From: Aromatoleum toluclasticum ATCC 700605
GTDB lineage: Bacteria; Pseudomonadota; Gammaproteobacteria; Burkholderiales; Rhodocyclaceae
DNA: 64,000 nt
Direction of reading: 5' to 3'
Assembly: GCF_000378245.1 (NCBI RefSeq)
Contig: NZ_KB899510.1
Coordinates: forward strand, 34,642 to 98,641
Shown in pieces: positions 56,140-64,000 of this stretch (its first letter is position 1; each line of letters opens with the position of its first letter). Made by a program: the position numbers and the translations under genes. The notes below the pieces were generated by a model. The model saw only the letters and a program-made list of their open reading frames with translations, did no database searches and was not told where the DNA came from.

Positions 56140-56427
56140 TCAGGTTTTGTTTTCCGCGCACTTGGCGCTCAGGTGTTCCGTCTTGCGGCTGCGTGCGTAC
56201 ATCGCCCGCAACAGGCCGATGAAACTCAGGCCGAGCCACAACACCTGGGTGATCACGGCAGCGAGGTTGAAGTCGTGCATCAGCGAGATCAGCAGGCAGG
56301 CGGGGCTGAGGATGTTCAGTCCGAGATAGCGAAGGTCGTCGTGCTGGAAGCGGCCGACCTGCAGGCCGGCATACGCGACCAGACAGGTGATTACACCGAT
56401 GAGTCCAACGAGGTCCGAGGGGGTCAT
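56140..56427 (-). CDS. CBU_0592-like three-helix membrane protein
   Basis: A 95-residue protein with three hydrophobic helices (LVGLIGVITCLVAYAGLQ, ILSPACLLISLM and ITQVLWLGLSFIGLLRAM) matching a small conserved membrane family (CBU_0592-like). It lies 13 bp before the HyuA-like gene on the same strand. Starts at 56427 and 56481 are both possible; neither has a ribosome site. Function unknown. Confidence 0.6.
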   Translation of the reverse strand: MTPSDLVGLIGVITCLVAYAGLQVGRFQHDDLRYLGLNILSPACLLISLMHDFNLAAVITQVLWLGLSFIGLLRAMYARSRKTEHLSAKCAENKT

Positions 56428-56566
56428 GAGGGTCTGGAGAAAGTTGATGGGGGCAGGTGCTCCGAAGGCGACATGGGCCATGGAGCTTGTCGTCTTGGTT
56501 TTACCCCGGCAGGGCGTGACCTCGACCGCGGAGTCTCCGTACAGCATCCGCAGATTTATTCATGCG

Positions 56567-56808
56567 CAATTTAGTCTTCTTTCCGACATTTGCATGTCTG
56601 GTTGCGACAACTTCCAGCCATGCGGCGACAGCCTTGTCGTTGCAGATAGCCGCGGTCGCACGAGGCGGATGGGGCTGCACAGGCCTGTCGCGTTTGGACA
56701 CGAGGGCGTCGTTGAGACGCCTGCCAGTTGCTGGGGTCGGGCCTAACCTGTGCCGCATCGGGTGCGCCACGGATCGGCCCCCGCAACGACGTGAAGGAGA
56801 TGACCGGC
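56567..56808 (+). promoter_or_regulatory. Conserved upstream region of corrinoid gene 2
   Basis: Partner of 50364-50595. CAATTTAGTCTTC (56567-56579), dyads TGTCTGGTTGCGACA (56595-56609) and TGTCGCGTTTGGACA (56686-56700), the GTTGAGACGCCTG stretch and CCTAACCTGTG are shared with copy 1. Here both dyads have perfect TGTC-N7-GACA arms. Confidence 0.6.
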
Positions 56809-57510
56809 ATGGCGGAGCAGTTCGACGACGACGAGGATTTCGACCTGGCGGGGCTGCCCGATGACGAGCTCATCGAGCAGGTGCACGACGACCTCTACAA
56901 CGGCCTGCGCGACGAGATCGTGGAGGCGACCAACATCCTGCTGTCGCGCGGCTGGAGCGCGAGCCGGGTGCTCGACGAGGCACTGGTGGAAGGCATGCGC
57001 ATCGTGGGGGTGGATTTCCGCGACGGCATCCTGTTCGTGCCCGAAGTGCTGATGGCCGCGAACGCGATGAAGGGCGGCATGGAGATCATCCGTCCGCTGC
57101 TCTCCGAGACCGGCGCGGAGACGGTGGGCAAGATCGTGATCGGCACGGTGAAGGGCGACATCCACGACATCGGCAAGAACCTGGTGGCGATGATGATGGA
57201 AGGGGCGGGCTTCGAGGTGATCGACATCGGCATCAACATCCCGGTGGAGACCTACATCGAGGAGCTGGAGAAGCACAAGCCGGACATCCTGGGGATGTCG
57301 GCGCTGCTGACGACGACGATGCCGTACATGAAGGTCGTGATCGACACGCTGAAGGAAAAGGGCCTGCGCGACGACTACATCGTGCTGGTGGGCGGGGCGC
57401 CGCTGAACGAGGCCTTCGGCAAGGCGGTGGGGGCCGACGCCTACTGCCGGGACGCGGGCGTGGCGGTCGAGACCGCCAAGGCGCTCATCCAGCAGCGCCG
57501 CGCCGCCTGA
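56809..57510 (+). CDS. Methyltransferase corrinoid protein, copy 2
   Basis: A 233-residue corrinoid carrier with the same cap and B12-binding domains as copy 1. It differs only in the first ~20 residues and is identical after that. The DNA also differs at only scattered third positions, pointing to recent duplication or gene conversion. The start at 56809 has an AAGGAG site 10 bases before it. It heads the second operon, directly before the methyl-THF:corrinoid methyltransferase. Confidence 0.92.
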   Translation: MAEQFDDDEDFDLAGLPDDELIEQVHDDLYNGLRDEIVEATNILLSRGWSASRVLDEALVEGMRIVGVDFRDGILFVPEVLMAANAMKGGMEIIRPLLSETGAETVGKIVIGTVKGDIHDIGKNLVAMMMEGAGFEVIDIGINIPVETYIEELEKHKPDILGMSALLTTTMPYMKVVIDTLKEKGLRDDYIVLVGGAPLNEAFGKAVGADAYCRDAGVAVETAKALIQQRRAA

Positions 57511-57587
57511 CGCCGCCTGCGCAACGACAAGAACCACATTCGCGCGGTGCCGCCGACCGGCGCCCGCAATCCACAAAGGATGGAAAC

Positions 57588-58502
57588 ATGACCGACACCA
57601 TAATCAGTTCGCACAAGAAGGAAGTCGTGCTCGGCTTCGAGCGCCCCTTCGTCGTGATCGGCGAGCGCATCAACCCGACCGGCCGCAAGCTGCTGGCTGC
57701 CGAGATGGCAGCCGGCGATTTCTCCCGCGTGATCTCCGACGTCCAGGCGCAGCTCGAGGCCGGCGCGCACATGCTCGACGTCAATGCCGGCATTCCGCTC
57801 GCCGACGAGCCCGCCATCCTCGCCGAGACAATCAAGCTCGTGCAGTCGCTGACCGACGTGCCGCTGTCGATCGACTCGTCCATCGTCGCGGCGCTCGAAG
57901 CCGGGCTTTCGGTGTACAAGGGCAAGGCGCTCGTGAACTCGGTGACGGGCGAGGAAGACCGACTTGAAGCGGTCTTGCCGCTGGTGAAGAAGTACGGCGC
58001 CGCGGTGGTCGCGATCAGCAACGACGAGACCGGCATTTCGCAGGACCCCAACGTGCGCTTCGAGATCGCGCGCAAGATCGTCAATCGCGCGGCCGACTAC
58101 GGCATCCCGGCCTGCGACGTCGTCGTCGATCCGCTGGTGATGCCGATCGGCGCCGTTTCGACCTCGGGCCGCCAGGTGTTCGAGCTGTGCCATCGGCTGC
58201 AGAAGGAGCTGAAGGTGAACACCACCTGCGGCGCCTCGAACGTCAGCTTCGGCCTGCCCAACCGCAACGGCGTCAATGCCGCCTTCATGGCCATGGCGAT
58301 TTCGTCGGGCATGACCTCGGCGATCACCAACCCGCTGCACGCCGAGATCATGACCGCGATCATGGGGGCGGACGTGCTGATGGGCCATGACCAGGACTGC
58401 ATGCGCTGGATCCGCAAGTTCCGCGAGGTGCCGCCGGCAGGCGCGGATGGTGCCGAGGCACGCGGCCGTCGCGAAACCCGTCGTCGGCGCGTCGAGGCCT
58501 GA
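57588..58502 (+). CDS. Methyltetrahydrofolate:corrinoid methyltransferase
   Basis: A 304-residue pterin-binding TIM-barrel enzyme of the AcsE/MtvA/MtgA class. FVVIGERINPTGRKLL (~22-37), the pterin-site DVNAG (~60-64) and LSIDSS are visible, with TTCGASNVSFGLPNRN further on. It moves the methyl group from the methylated corrinoid protein to tetrahydrofolate (or back). The last ~25 residues are arginine-rich and probably disordered. It is 78 bp after corrinoid gene 2, a natural pair. Confidence 0.88.
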   Translation: MTDTIISSHKKEVVLGFERPFVVIGERINPTGRKLLAAEMAAGDFSRVISDVQAQLEAGAHMLDVNAGIPLADEPAILAETIKLVQSLTDVPLSIDSSIVAALEAGLSVYKGKALVNSVTGEEDRLEAVLPLVKKYGAAVVAISNDETGISQDPNVRFEIARKIVNRAADYGIPACDVVVDPLVMPIGAVSTSGRQVFELCHRLQKELKVNTTCGASNVSFGLPNRNGVNAAFMAMAISSGMTSAITNPLHAEIMTAIMGADVLMGHDQDCMRWIRKFREVPPAGADGAEARGRRETRRRRVEA

Positions 58503-58598
58503 GCCCATCCGGGCCGCGCGGGCAAGCCCCGACTACAGGGGCAGCGCTGCGCCGGACCCGGCAGGCTGAAAACTCCCAACCCCCTGCAGGAGAGCACC

Positions 58599-60641
58599 GT
58601 GACCCAGGACGCCCTCGTCGTCTTCACCCCATCCGGACGGCGTGGCCGGTTTCCGGTCGGCACGCCGGTGCTGCAGGCTGCGCGTGCGCTCGGCGTCGAC
58701 ATCGACTCGGTATGCGGCGGGCGGGGAATCTGCGGTCGCTGCCAGGTCGTTTTGACCGAAGGCGAGTTCGCCAAGCACGGCGTGAACTCCTGTGCGAGCA
58801 ACCTCAGCGAGCGCAGCGAGAACGAGCAGGCTTGGGAGAAGACCCACGGCGCGATGAACCCCGGCCGTCGCCTGAGCTGCTCGACGACCGTGCTCGGCGA
58901 TGTCGTGATCGACGTGCCCGCCGACAGCCAGGTGCACCGGCAGATCGTGCGCAAGCGCGCCGAGGTGCGCGACATCGAGCTGGATCCCGCGGTGCGGCTG
59001 TACTACGTCGAAGTGCAGCAGCCGGACATGCATGTGCCGTCGTCCGACCTGCGCCGCCTGAAGGAGGCGCTGGACTTCGACTGGCGGCTCACGAACCTGC
59101 AGGCCGACATCCGTGTCGTGCAGGAGCTGCAGTCCGCCTTGCGTCAGGGTGGATGGAAGGTCACCGTCGCGGTGGTCGATTCCGAACGCATCATCGCGGT
59201 GTGGCCGGGCCTGCGCGAGAAGGTCTACGGCATGGCGGTGGACGTCGGTTCGACGACGATCGCCGCGCACCTGTGCGACCTGCAGACGGGCGCGGTCGTC
59301 GCTTCCGCGGGCAAGATGAACCCCCAGATCCGCTTCGGCGAGGACCTGATGAGCCGGGTCTCGTACGTGATGATGAAACCCGGCGGGGACGGCGAGATGA
59401 CGCGCGAGGTGCGCGCCGCGCTCAACGGTCTGGCTGCCGAGCTCGCGGCGGAGGCGGGCATCCGCGTCGCCGACATCCTCGAAGCGACTTTCGTCGGCAA
59501 CCCGATCATGCACCACCTGTTGTTCGGGATTAACCCGGTCGAACTCGGTGGCGCCCCGTTCGCACTGGCCACCGACGAGGCCGTGACCGGGCTGTGGGCG
59601 ACCGAGATCGATCTCCACATCCACCCCAACGCGCGTATCTACGCGCTGCCCTGTATCGCGGGCCATGTCGGCGCGGACACGGCAGGGGCGATCCTGTCCG
59701 AGACCCCCTATCTCACCGACGCGATGACGCTGATCGTCGATATCGGCACCAACGCCGAGATCGTCCTCGGTAACCGCACCCGGCTGCTCGCGGCATCCAG
59801 CCCCACCGGGCCCGCCTTCGAAGGCGCGCAGATCAGCTGTGGCCAGCGGGCGGCCCCGGGCGCCATCGAGCGCGTGCGCATCGATCCGGTGACGCTGGAG
59901 CCGCGTTTCAGGGTGATCGGCAGCGAGCTGTGGTCGGACGAAGCGGGCTTCGCTGACGCGACGGCCGCGACCGGCATCACGGGGATCTGTGGCTCGGGGA
60001 TCGTCGAGGTCATCGCCGAAATGTACCTCGCTGGCATCATCGACCAGGACGGCGTGATCGACGGAGCGCTTGCGGCGCGCAACCCGCGCATCAAGCCCAA
60101 CGGGCGCACTTTCTCGTACTCGCTGTTCGAGAGCGAGGCGCGCACGCTGCAGATCACGCAGAACGACGTGCGCGCGATCCAGCTCGCGAAGGCCGCGCTG
60201 TATGCCGGCGTGCGCCTGCTGATGGACAAGCTCGGCGTCGCACACGTCGAGCGGATCAGCCTCGCCGGCGCCTTCGGCAGCCACATCGACGTCAAGTACG
60301 CGATGATCCTGGGCCTGATCCCCGACTGCCCCCTCGATCACGTCGCGGCAGTCGGCAACTCGGCCGGGACGGGCGCACGCATCGCGCTCCTCAACCGCGG
60401 CCGGCGCGAGGAGATCGAGACCGTCGTGCGCCGCGTGGACAAGATCGAGACCGCGGTCGAACCGAGCTTCCAGCAATACTTCGTCGACGCGATGGCGATT
60501 CCGCACAAGTCCGATCCCTTCCCGAACCTGCGCGCGGTCGTGCAGTTGCCGGAGAACAAGGCCCGCGAGCGGGAAGGCGCAGCGGGACGGCCGCGGCGCG
60601 GACGGCGGGAGCGCACGCTTTCCGATGAGGACCGGACATGA
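58599..60641 (+). CDS. ATP-dependent corrinoid reductive activation protein (RACo/RamA-like ASKHA)
   Basis: A 680-residue protein starting at GTG 58599. The N-terminal [2Fe-2S] domain has [16 protein letters not shown] (~36-51) and a last cysteine in LSCSTTV (~94). A linker leads to an ASKHA ATPase (DUF4445-type) with [13 protein letters not shown] (~212-224), [10 protein letters not shown] (~380) and [10 protein letters not shown] (~465). Such proteins reduce the inactive Co(II) corrinoid to Co(I) at the cost of ATP. It fits two corrinoid proteins in the same cluster. Its stop overlaps folE2. Confidence 0.9.
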   Translation: MTQDALVVFTPSGRRGRFPVGTPVLQAARALGVDIDSVCGGRGICGRCQVVLTEGEFAKHGVNSCASNLSERSENEQAWEKTHGAMNPGRRLSCSTTVLGDVVIDVPADSQVHRQIVRKRAEVRDIELDPAVRLYYVEVQQPDMHVPSSDLRRLKEALDFDWRLTNLQADIRVVQELQSALRQGGWKVTVAVVDSERIIAVWPGLREKVYGMAVDVGSTTIAAHLCDLQTGAVVASAGKMNPQIRFGEDLMSRVSYVMMKPGGDGEMTREVRAALNGLAAELAAEAGIRVADILEATFVGNPIMHHLLFGINPVELGGAPFALATDEAVTGLWATEIDLHIHPNARIYALPCIAGHVGADTAGAILSETPYLTDAMTLIVDIGTNAEIVLGNRTRLLAASSPTGPAFEGAQISCGQRAAPGAIERVRIDPVTLEPRFRVIGSELWSDEAGFADATAATGITGICGSGIVEVIAEMYLAGIIDQDGVIDGALAARNPRIKPNGRTFSYSLFESEARTLQITQNDVRAIQLAKAALYAGVRLLMDKLGVAHVERISLAGAFGSHIDVKYAMILGLIPDCPLDHVAAVGNSAGTGARIALLNRGRREEIETVVRRVDKIETAVEPSFQQYFVDAMAIPHKSDPFPNLRAVVQLPENKAREREGAAGRPRRGRRERTLSDEDRT

Positions 60642-61435
60642 GCGAGAAACTTGAAGACGTGCAGAACGCCGAGGACGAGCGCCGCATCGCGATCGACAAG
60701 GTCGGCATCAAGGGCATCCGCCACCCGGTGCGCGTGCGCGACAAGAGCGAGGGCGTGCAGCATACGGTCGCCGAGTTCAGCATGTTCGTCGGCCTGCCGC
60801 AGCATTTCAAGGGCACGCACATGTCGCGCTTCATCGAGATCCTGAACGGCAATGAGCGGGAGATCTCGGTCGAGTCGATCGGGCCGATGCTGCGCGAGAT
60901 GGTCGCGCGACTGGAAGCGGAGACGGGCGTCATCGAGCTGCGCTTTCCGTACTTCATCAACAAGGCGGCACCGGTCTCCGGCGTGCGGAGTCTGATGGAC
61001 TACGAGGTCAGTTTCATCGCGGAACTGCGCGAAGGCGGGGAATACGTCTTCACGATGAAGGTCGTGGTGCCGGTGACGAGCCTGTGCCCGTGCTCGAAGA
61101 AGATATCCGAGCACGGTGCGCACAACCAGCGCTCGCACGTCACCGTGACCGCGCAGACGCGCGGCTTCGTGTGGATCGAGGAAATCGTCCAGCTTGTCGA
61201 AAGCCAGGCATCGTGCGAACTTTACGGCCTGCTCAAGCGTACGGATGAAAAGTTCGTGACCGAACGTGCCTACGAGAATCCCAAATTCGTCGAAGACATG
61301 GTGCGCGACGTCGCGGGCCTGCTCAATGCCGAAAAGCGCATCGAGCGCTACGTCGTCGAGTCTGAGAACTTCGAGTCCATTCACAATCATTCGGCCTACG
61401 CGCTGATCGAGCGCGACAAGCGGATCGCCCCATAA
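60638..61435 (+). CDS. folE2: GTP cyclohydrolase FolE2
   Basis: A 265-residue type IB GTP cyclohydrolase that opens tetrahydrofolate synthesis. The active-site cysteine is in [19 protein letters not shown] (~147-165). FolE2 works with metals other than zinc and is often induced under zinc limitation. Its ATG overlaps the stop of the corrinoid activator, so folate synthesis is translated together with the methyl-transfer genes. Confidence 0.9.
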   Translation: MSEKLEDVQNAEDERRIAIDKVGIKGIRHPVRVRDKSEGVQHTVAEFSMFVGLPQHFKGTHMSRFIEILNGNEREISVESIGPMLREMVARLEAETGVIELRFPYFINKAAPVSGVRSLMDYEVSFIAELREGGEYVFTMKVVVPVTSLCPCSKKISEHGAHNQRSHVTVTAQTRGFVWIEEIVQLVESQASCELYGLLKRTDEKFVTERAYENPKFVEDMVRDVAGLLNAEKRIERYVVESENFESIHNHSAYALIERDKRIAP

Positions 61436-61439
61436 GCGT

Positions 61440-62123
61440 ATGGATAGTTCACGGTTTGAAATCTTGATCGGCGAGGCGCTTTCGGCCCACGGGCTCATCG
61501 CGCGCGGCGGCTTCAATTTCGGACCCGAAGAGAACGCGCCGCAGGGGCCCTCCGGGATTCCGGCGCGAGCGGTCGTGGTGGTCGGACAAGCCGGCGCTTC
61601 CGCTTGGCCGCATTTCCTGGCGTGGCGCGAACGCCAGCCGGCGGGCCTGCGCGAGCCGCTCGATACCTGGGCGCGCGAGGTGATCGGCGCCGTGGCCGCG
61701 CAGGTCGGGGCGCGGGAGGTTTCGCCGTCGGACCGGCCTTTCGTGCCGTTCCAGCAATGGGCGATGCGCGCAGAGGGGTTGCGCGCGTCACCGCTCGGCC
61801 TCCTCATGCATCCACGCTACGGCCTGTGGCACGCCTACCGCGGTGCGTTGCTGTTCGATACGGAAATCGATTTTGCGGCCAGCGAGGCGTCGGTGCATCT
61901 GTGCGACGCCTGTGTCGAAAAGCCGTGCCTGAAGTCCTGTCCGGTCAACGCCTATTCGGGCACCGCCTTCGACTACGCCGGGTGCCGGTCCCACCTGCAC
62001 TCGGGCGCCGGCGAGCAGTGCATGAGCGCCGGCTGTCTCGACCGGCGTGCCTGCCCCCATGGAGCGGCCTATCGCTATCCGCCCGAGATGCAGGTGTTCC
62101 ACATGAAGGCGTTCGTCGCCTGA
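61440..62123 (+). CDS. QueG-like 4Fe-4S ferredoxin-type protein
   Basis: A 227-residue protein. The N-terminal ~140 residues have a distant look of the cobalamin-binding part of epoxyqueuosine reductase-like proteins. The C-terminal part has CDACVEKPCLKSCP (~157-170), then a cysteine in YAGCRSHL and CMSAGCLDRRACP, enough for one or two [4Fe-4S] clusters. It follows folE2 after four bases. A role in feeding electrons to the corrinoid protein or its activator is inferred from context. Confidence 0.72.
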   Translation: MDSSRFEILIGEALSAHGLIARGGFNFGPEENAPQGPSGIPARAVVVVGQAGASAWPHFLAWRERQPAGLREPLDTWAREVIGAVAAQVGAREVSPSDRPFVPFQQWAMRAEGLRASPLGLLMHPRYGLWHAYRGALLFDTEIDFAASEASVHLCDACVEKPCLKSCPVNAYSGTAFDYAGCRSHLHSGAGEQCMSAGCLDRRACPHGAAYRYPPEMQVFHMKAFVA

Positions 62124-62338
62124 TGCGGGCGTAGCGCAGCGTAATCCCGCCAGTTCCTCGGCCGTGCAGGTTCCTCGGTCGCTGGCGGGATGCGCCTTCG
62201 GCTCCTCCCGCCCTACGATCCCGTGGTTCACGCCCTGCTTCTTCCGTAGGGCGGGAGTAGCGCAGCGTATCCCGCCGATCCACCGGCCGAAGGTATTCCA
62301 GTGCTGCATGACGGGATACGCCTTCGGTTGCTCCCGCA
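62124..62338. repeat. Cluster of four REP-like hairpins
   Basis: Four alternating copies of a GGCGGGA...TCCCGCC hairpin lie at 62124-62151, 62183-62213, 62247-62276 and 62310-62338, with cores AGCGCAGCG or its variant CGCCTTCGG. They occupy much of the 398-bp gap before glyA. No gene or convincing riboswitch was seen there. Confidence 0.7.
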
Positions 62339-62521
62339 GCGCTTTTCATGCGTGTCGCAATTTCACATACCGTCGTGGGCAATGGTCCGAATTGAGCACG
62401 TGCGTGACGGATACAGGCAAAGGTACTCCGGACAGAGTTCCTAACATCTCCTCCCATGAAGCCGCCATCCGCTGCGGCTGCCTCCGGAAACGGCGGCTCA
62501 ACATCCAAGGAGACAGGACCC

Positions 62522-63784
62522 ATGTTTGCCATGACCGACCGCATTGCCGATTTTGACGACGAACTGAAGGCGGCGATGGACGCCGAGTTCGAGCGCCAGG
62601 AATCGCACATCGAGCTGATCGCCTCCGAGAACTACACCAGCCCGCGGGTGCTCGAGGCGCAGGGCAGCGTGCTCACCAACAAGTACGCCGAGGGCTACCC
62701 CGCCAAGCGCTACTACGGCGGCTGCGAGCACGTCGATGTGGTCGAGCAGCTGGCGATCGACCGCGCCAAGCGCCTCTTCGGCGCGGACTACGCGAATGTG
62801 CAGCCGCACTCGGGCTCGCAGGCCAACGCGGCGGTGTACATGGCGCTCCTGGAGCCGCACGACACGGTGCTGGGCATGAGCCTCGCGCATGGCGGTCACC
62901 TCACGCACGGCGCGAAGGTGAACTTCTCCGGCAAGCTCTACAACGCGGTGCAGTACGGTCTGAACGAGGCCACCGGCGAGATCGACTACGACCAGGTCGA
63001 AGCGCTGGCGCGCGAGCACAAGCCCAAGATGATCGTCGCCGGCTTCTCCGCGTACTCGCGCGTGGTCGACTGGAAGCGCTTCCGCGAGATCGCCGATGCG
63101 GTCGGCGCCAAGCTCTTCGTCGACATGGCCCACGTCGCGGGGCTGGTCGCCGCGGGTCTCTATCCCAACCCCATCCCCTTCGCCGACGTCGTCACGACGA
63201 CCACGCACAAGACCCTGCGCGGCCCGCGCGGCGGCCTGATCCTGGCGCGCGCCAACGCGGAGCTCGAGAAGAAGCTCAACGCGGTGGTGTTCCCCGGCAT
63301 CCAGGGCGGCCCGCTGATGCACGTGATCGCCGCCAAGGCCGTGGCACTGAAGGAAGCGCTGCAGCCCGAGTTCCGCGCCTACCAGCAGCAGGTGCTGAAG
63401 AACGCCCGCACGATGGCGGGCGTGTTCATGGAGCGCGGCTACAAGATCGTCTCCGGCGGCACGGACGATCACCTCTTCCTCGTCGATCTGGTCGCCAAGG
63501 GCCTCACCGGCAAGCAGGCCGATGCGGCACTCGGTGCGGCCCACATCACGGTGAACAAGAACGCCGTGCCCAACGACCCGCAATCGCCCTTCGTCACCAG
63601 CGGCATCCGCATCGGCACGCCCGCGATCACCACGCGTGGCCTGAAGGAAGCCGAGGCCAAGGAACTCACCCACTGGATCTGCGACGTGCTCGATCACATC
63701 GATGACCAGTCCGTGATCGCCGCGGTGCGCGAGAAGGTCTCGGCCCTGTGCGCGCGCTTCCCGGTCTATCCGGCCAGCCGCTGA
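62522..63784 (+). CDS. glyA: Serine hydroxymethyltransferase
   Basis: A 420-residue PLP enzyme that joins glycine and methylene-THF to form serine, or the reverse. The PLP lysine is in [14 protein letters not shown] (~229); [15 protein letters not shown] and YYGGCEHVD are typical. The start at 62522 has an AAGGAG site. Followed by sdaA, it provides the exit from glycine, the end product of betaine demethylation, to serine and pyruvate. Confidence 0.96.
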   Translation: MFAMTDRIADFDDELKAAMDAEFERQESHIELIASENYTSPRVLEAQGSVLTNKYAEGYPAKRYYGGCEHVDVVEQLAIDRAKRLFGADYANVQPHSGSQANAAVYMALLEPHDTVLGMSLAHGGHLTHGAKVNFSGKLYNAVQYGLNEATGEIDYDQVEALAREHKPKMIVAGFSAYSRVVDWKRFREIADAVGAKLFVDMAHVAGLVAAGLYPNPIPFADVVTTTTHKTLRGPRGGLILARANAELEKKLNAVVFPGIQGGPLMHVIAAKAVALKEALQPEFRAYQQQVLKNARTMAGVFMERGYKIVSGGTDDHLFLVDLVAKGLTGKQADAALGAAHITVNKNAVPNDPQSPFVTSGIRIGTPAITTRGLKEAEAKELTHWICDVLDHIDDQSVIAAVREKVSALCARFPVYPASR

Positions 63785-63806
63785 TCGGCCCGCGGAGCGA
63801 CACGTC

Positions 63807-64000
63807 ATGGCGATCAGCGTATTCGAGATGTTCAAGGTCGGCGTCGGCCCGTCCAGTTCCCATACCGTGGGTCCCATGCGTGCGGCGCTCACCTTCGCCT
63901 CCGGACTCAAGGACGACGGGCTCTTGCCGCGCGTGTGCCGTATCCGGGCCGAGCTGTACGGCTCGCTCGGTGCCACCGGCAAGGGCCACGGCAGCGACAA
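63807..64000 (+). CDS. sdaA: L-serine dehydratase, N-terminal part
   Basis: The first ~64 codons of an iron-sulfur L-serine dehydratase; the gene runs past the window end. It begins [20 protein letters not shown], with the conserved [11 protein letters not shown] substrate/effector motif at ~13-23. The enzyme converts serine to pyruvate and ammonia. It starts 22 bp after glyA and presumably shares its transcript. Confidence 0.92.
   Translation, partial: MAISVFEMFKVGVGPSSSHTVGPMRAALTFASGLKDDGLLPRVCRIRAELYGSLGATGKGHGSD

Noticed and set aside
62339..62521. Glycine riboswitch before glyA
   Set aside because: I saw no aptamer-like conserved core; the region is mostly REP-like hairpins followed by a plain ribosome site.
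1..64000. CRISPR array, rRNA or tRNA genes
   Set aside because: No regularly spaced short repeats and no tRNA or rRNA-like sequence were noticed on reading; a dedicated scan was not possible.

Overview
The flanks of this window are GC-rich and look like a betaproteobacterium, most likely Rhodocyclales (Azoarcus/Thauera/Aromatoleum-like). That placement is inferred from overall protein character and codon use and was not tested by a search. The theme is uptake and breakdown of choline and glycine betaine, with the one-carbon (folate) reactions that handle the released methyl groups.

1-10.8 kb: the end of a glycine betaine binding protein gene and its ABC transporter (proVW); a sodium:solute-symporter-like protein fused to GGDEF and EAL domains with a small membrane partner; a GlxA/GbdR-type AraC regulator; a V4R-like small protein; and the Rieske glycine betaine monooxygenase genes gbcA and gbcB. 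11.4-29.5 kb: a visibly less GC-rich block holding a complete 14-subunit respiratory complex I operon (nuoA-N) with an extra antiporter-like subunit and a small two-helix membrane protein, followed by a CBS-domain protein and a MidA/NDUFAF7-type methyltransferase. It sits between gbcAB and further betaine regulators, so it was probably acquired as a unit.

29.7-42.2 kb: two more GlxA/GbdR-like regulators, a ferredoxin-domain remnant, a small multidrug resistance (SMR) protein, a choline-type binding protein, a TorF-like porin, a second ABC transporter (choVW-like) preceded by a tiny coupled leader ORF, and betI, betB, betA (choline to glycine betaine), with a toxin-antitoxin pair lodged between betI and betB. 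42.4-47.0 kb: a small accessory island bounded by about 183-bp inverted repeats. It contains a PD-(D/E)XK-type protein, a GIY-YIG/T5orf172 protein, two unknown proteins and a 79-bp element with a perfect 27-bp dyad.

47.1-64 kb: a corrinoid/tetrahydrofolate one-carbon module. folC, folD and purU run on the minus strand. On the plus strand are two nearly identical corrinoid proteins, DUF1638, a 'virulence factor' family protein, a MetV-like protein, metF, a methyl-THF:corrinoid methyltransferase, an ASKHA reductive activator, folE2, a QueG-like ferredoxin, glyA and the start of sdaA. A hydantoinase-like ASKHA protein lies between the two halves on the minus strand.

Together the genes suggest import of choline or betaine, oxidation of choline by BetAB, demethylation by an oxygenase route (GbcAB) and probably a second corrinoid route, oxidation of methyl-THF to formate (MetF, FolD, PurU), and glycine to serine to pyruvate (GlyA, SdaA). 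No substrate-specific MttB/MtgB-type methyltransferase is visible, so the methyl donor of the corrinoid route is open.
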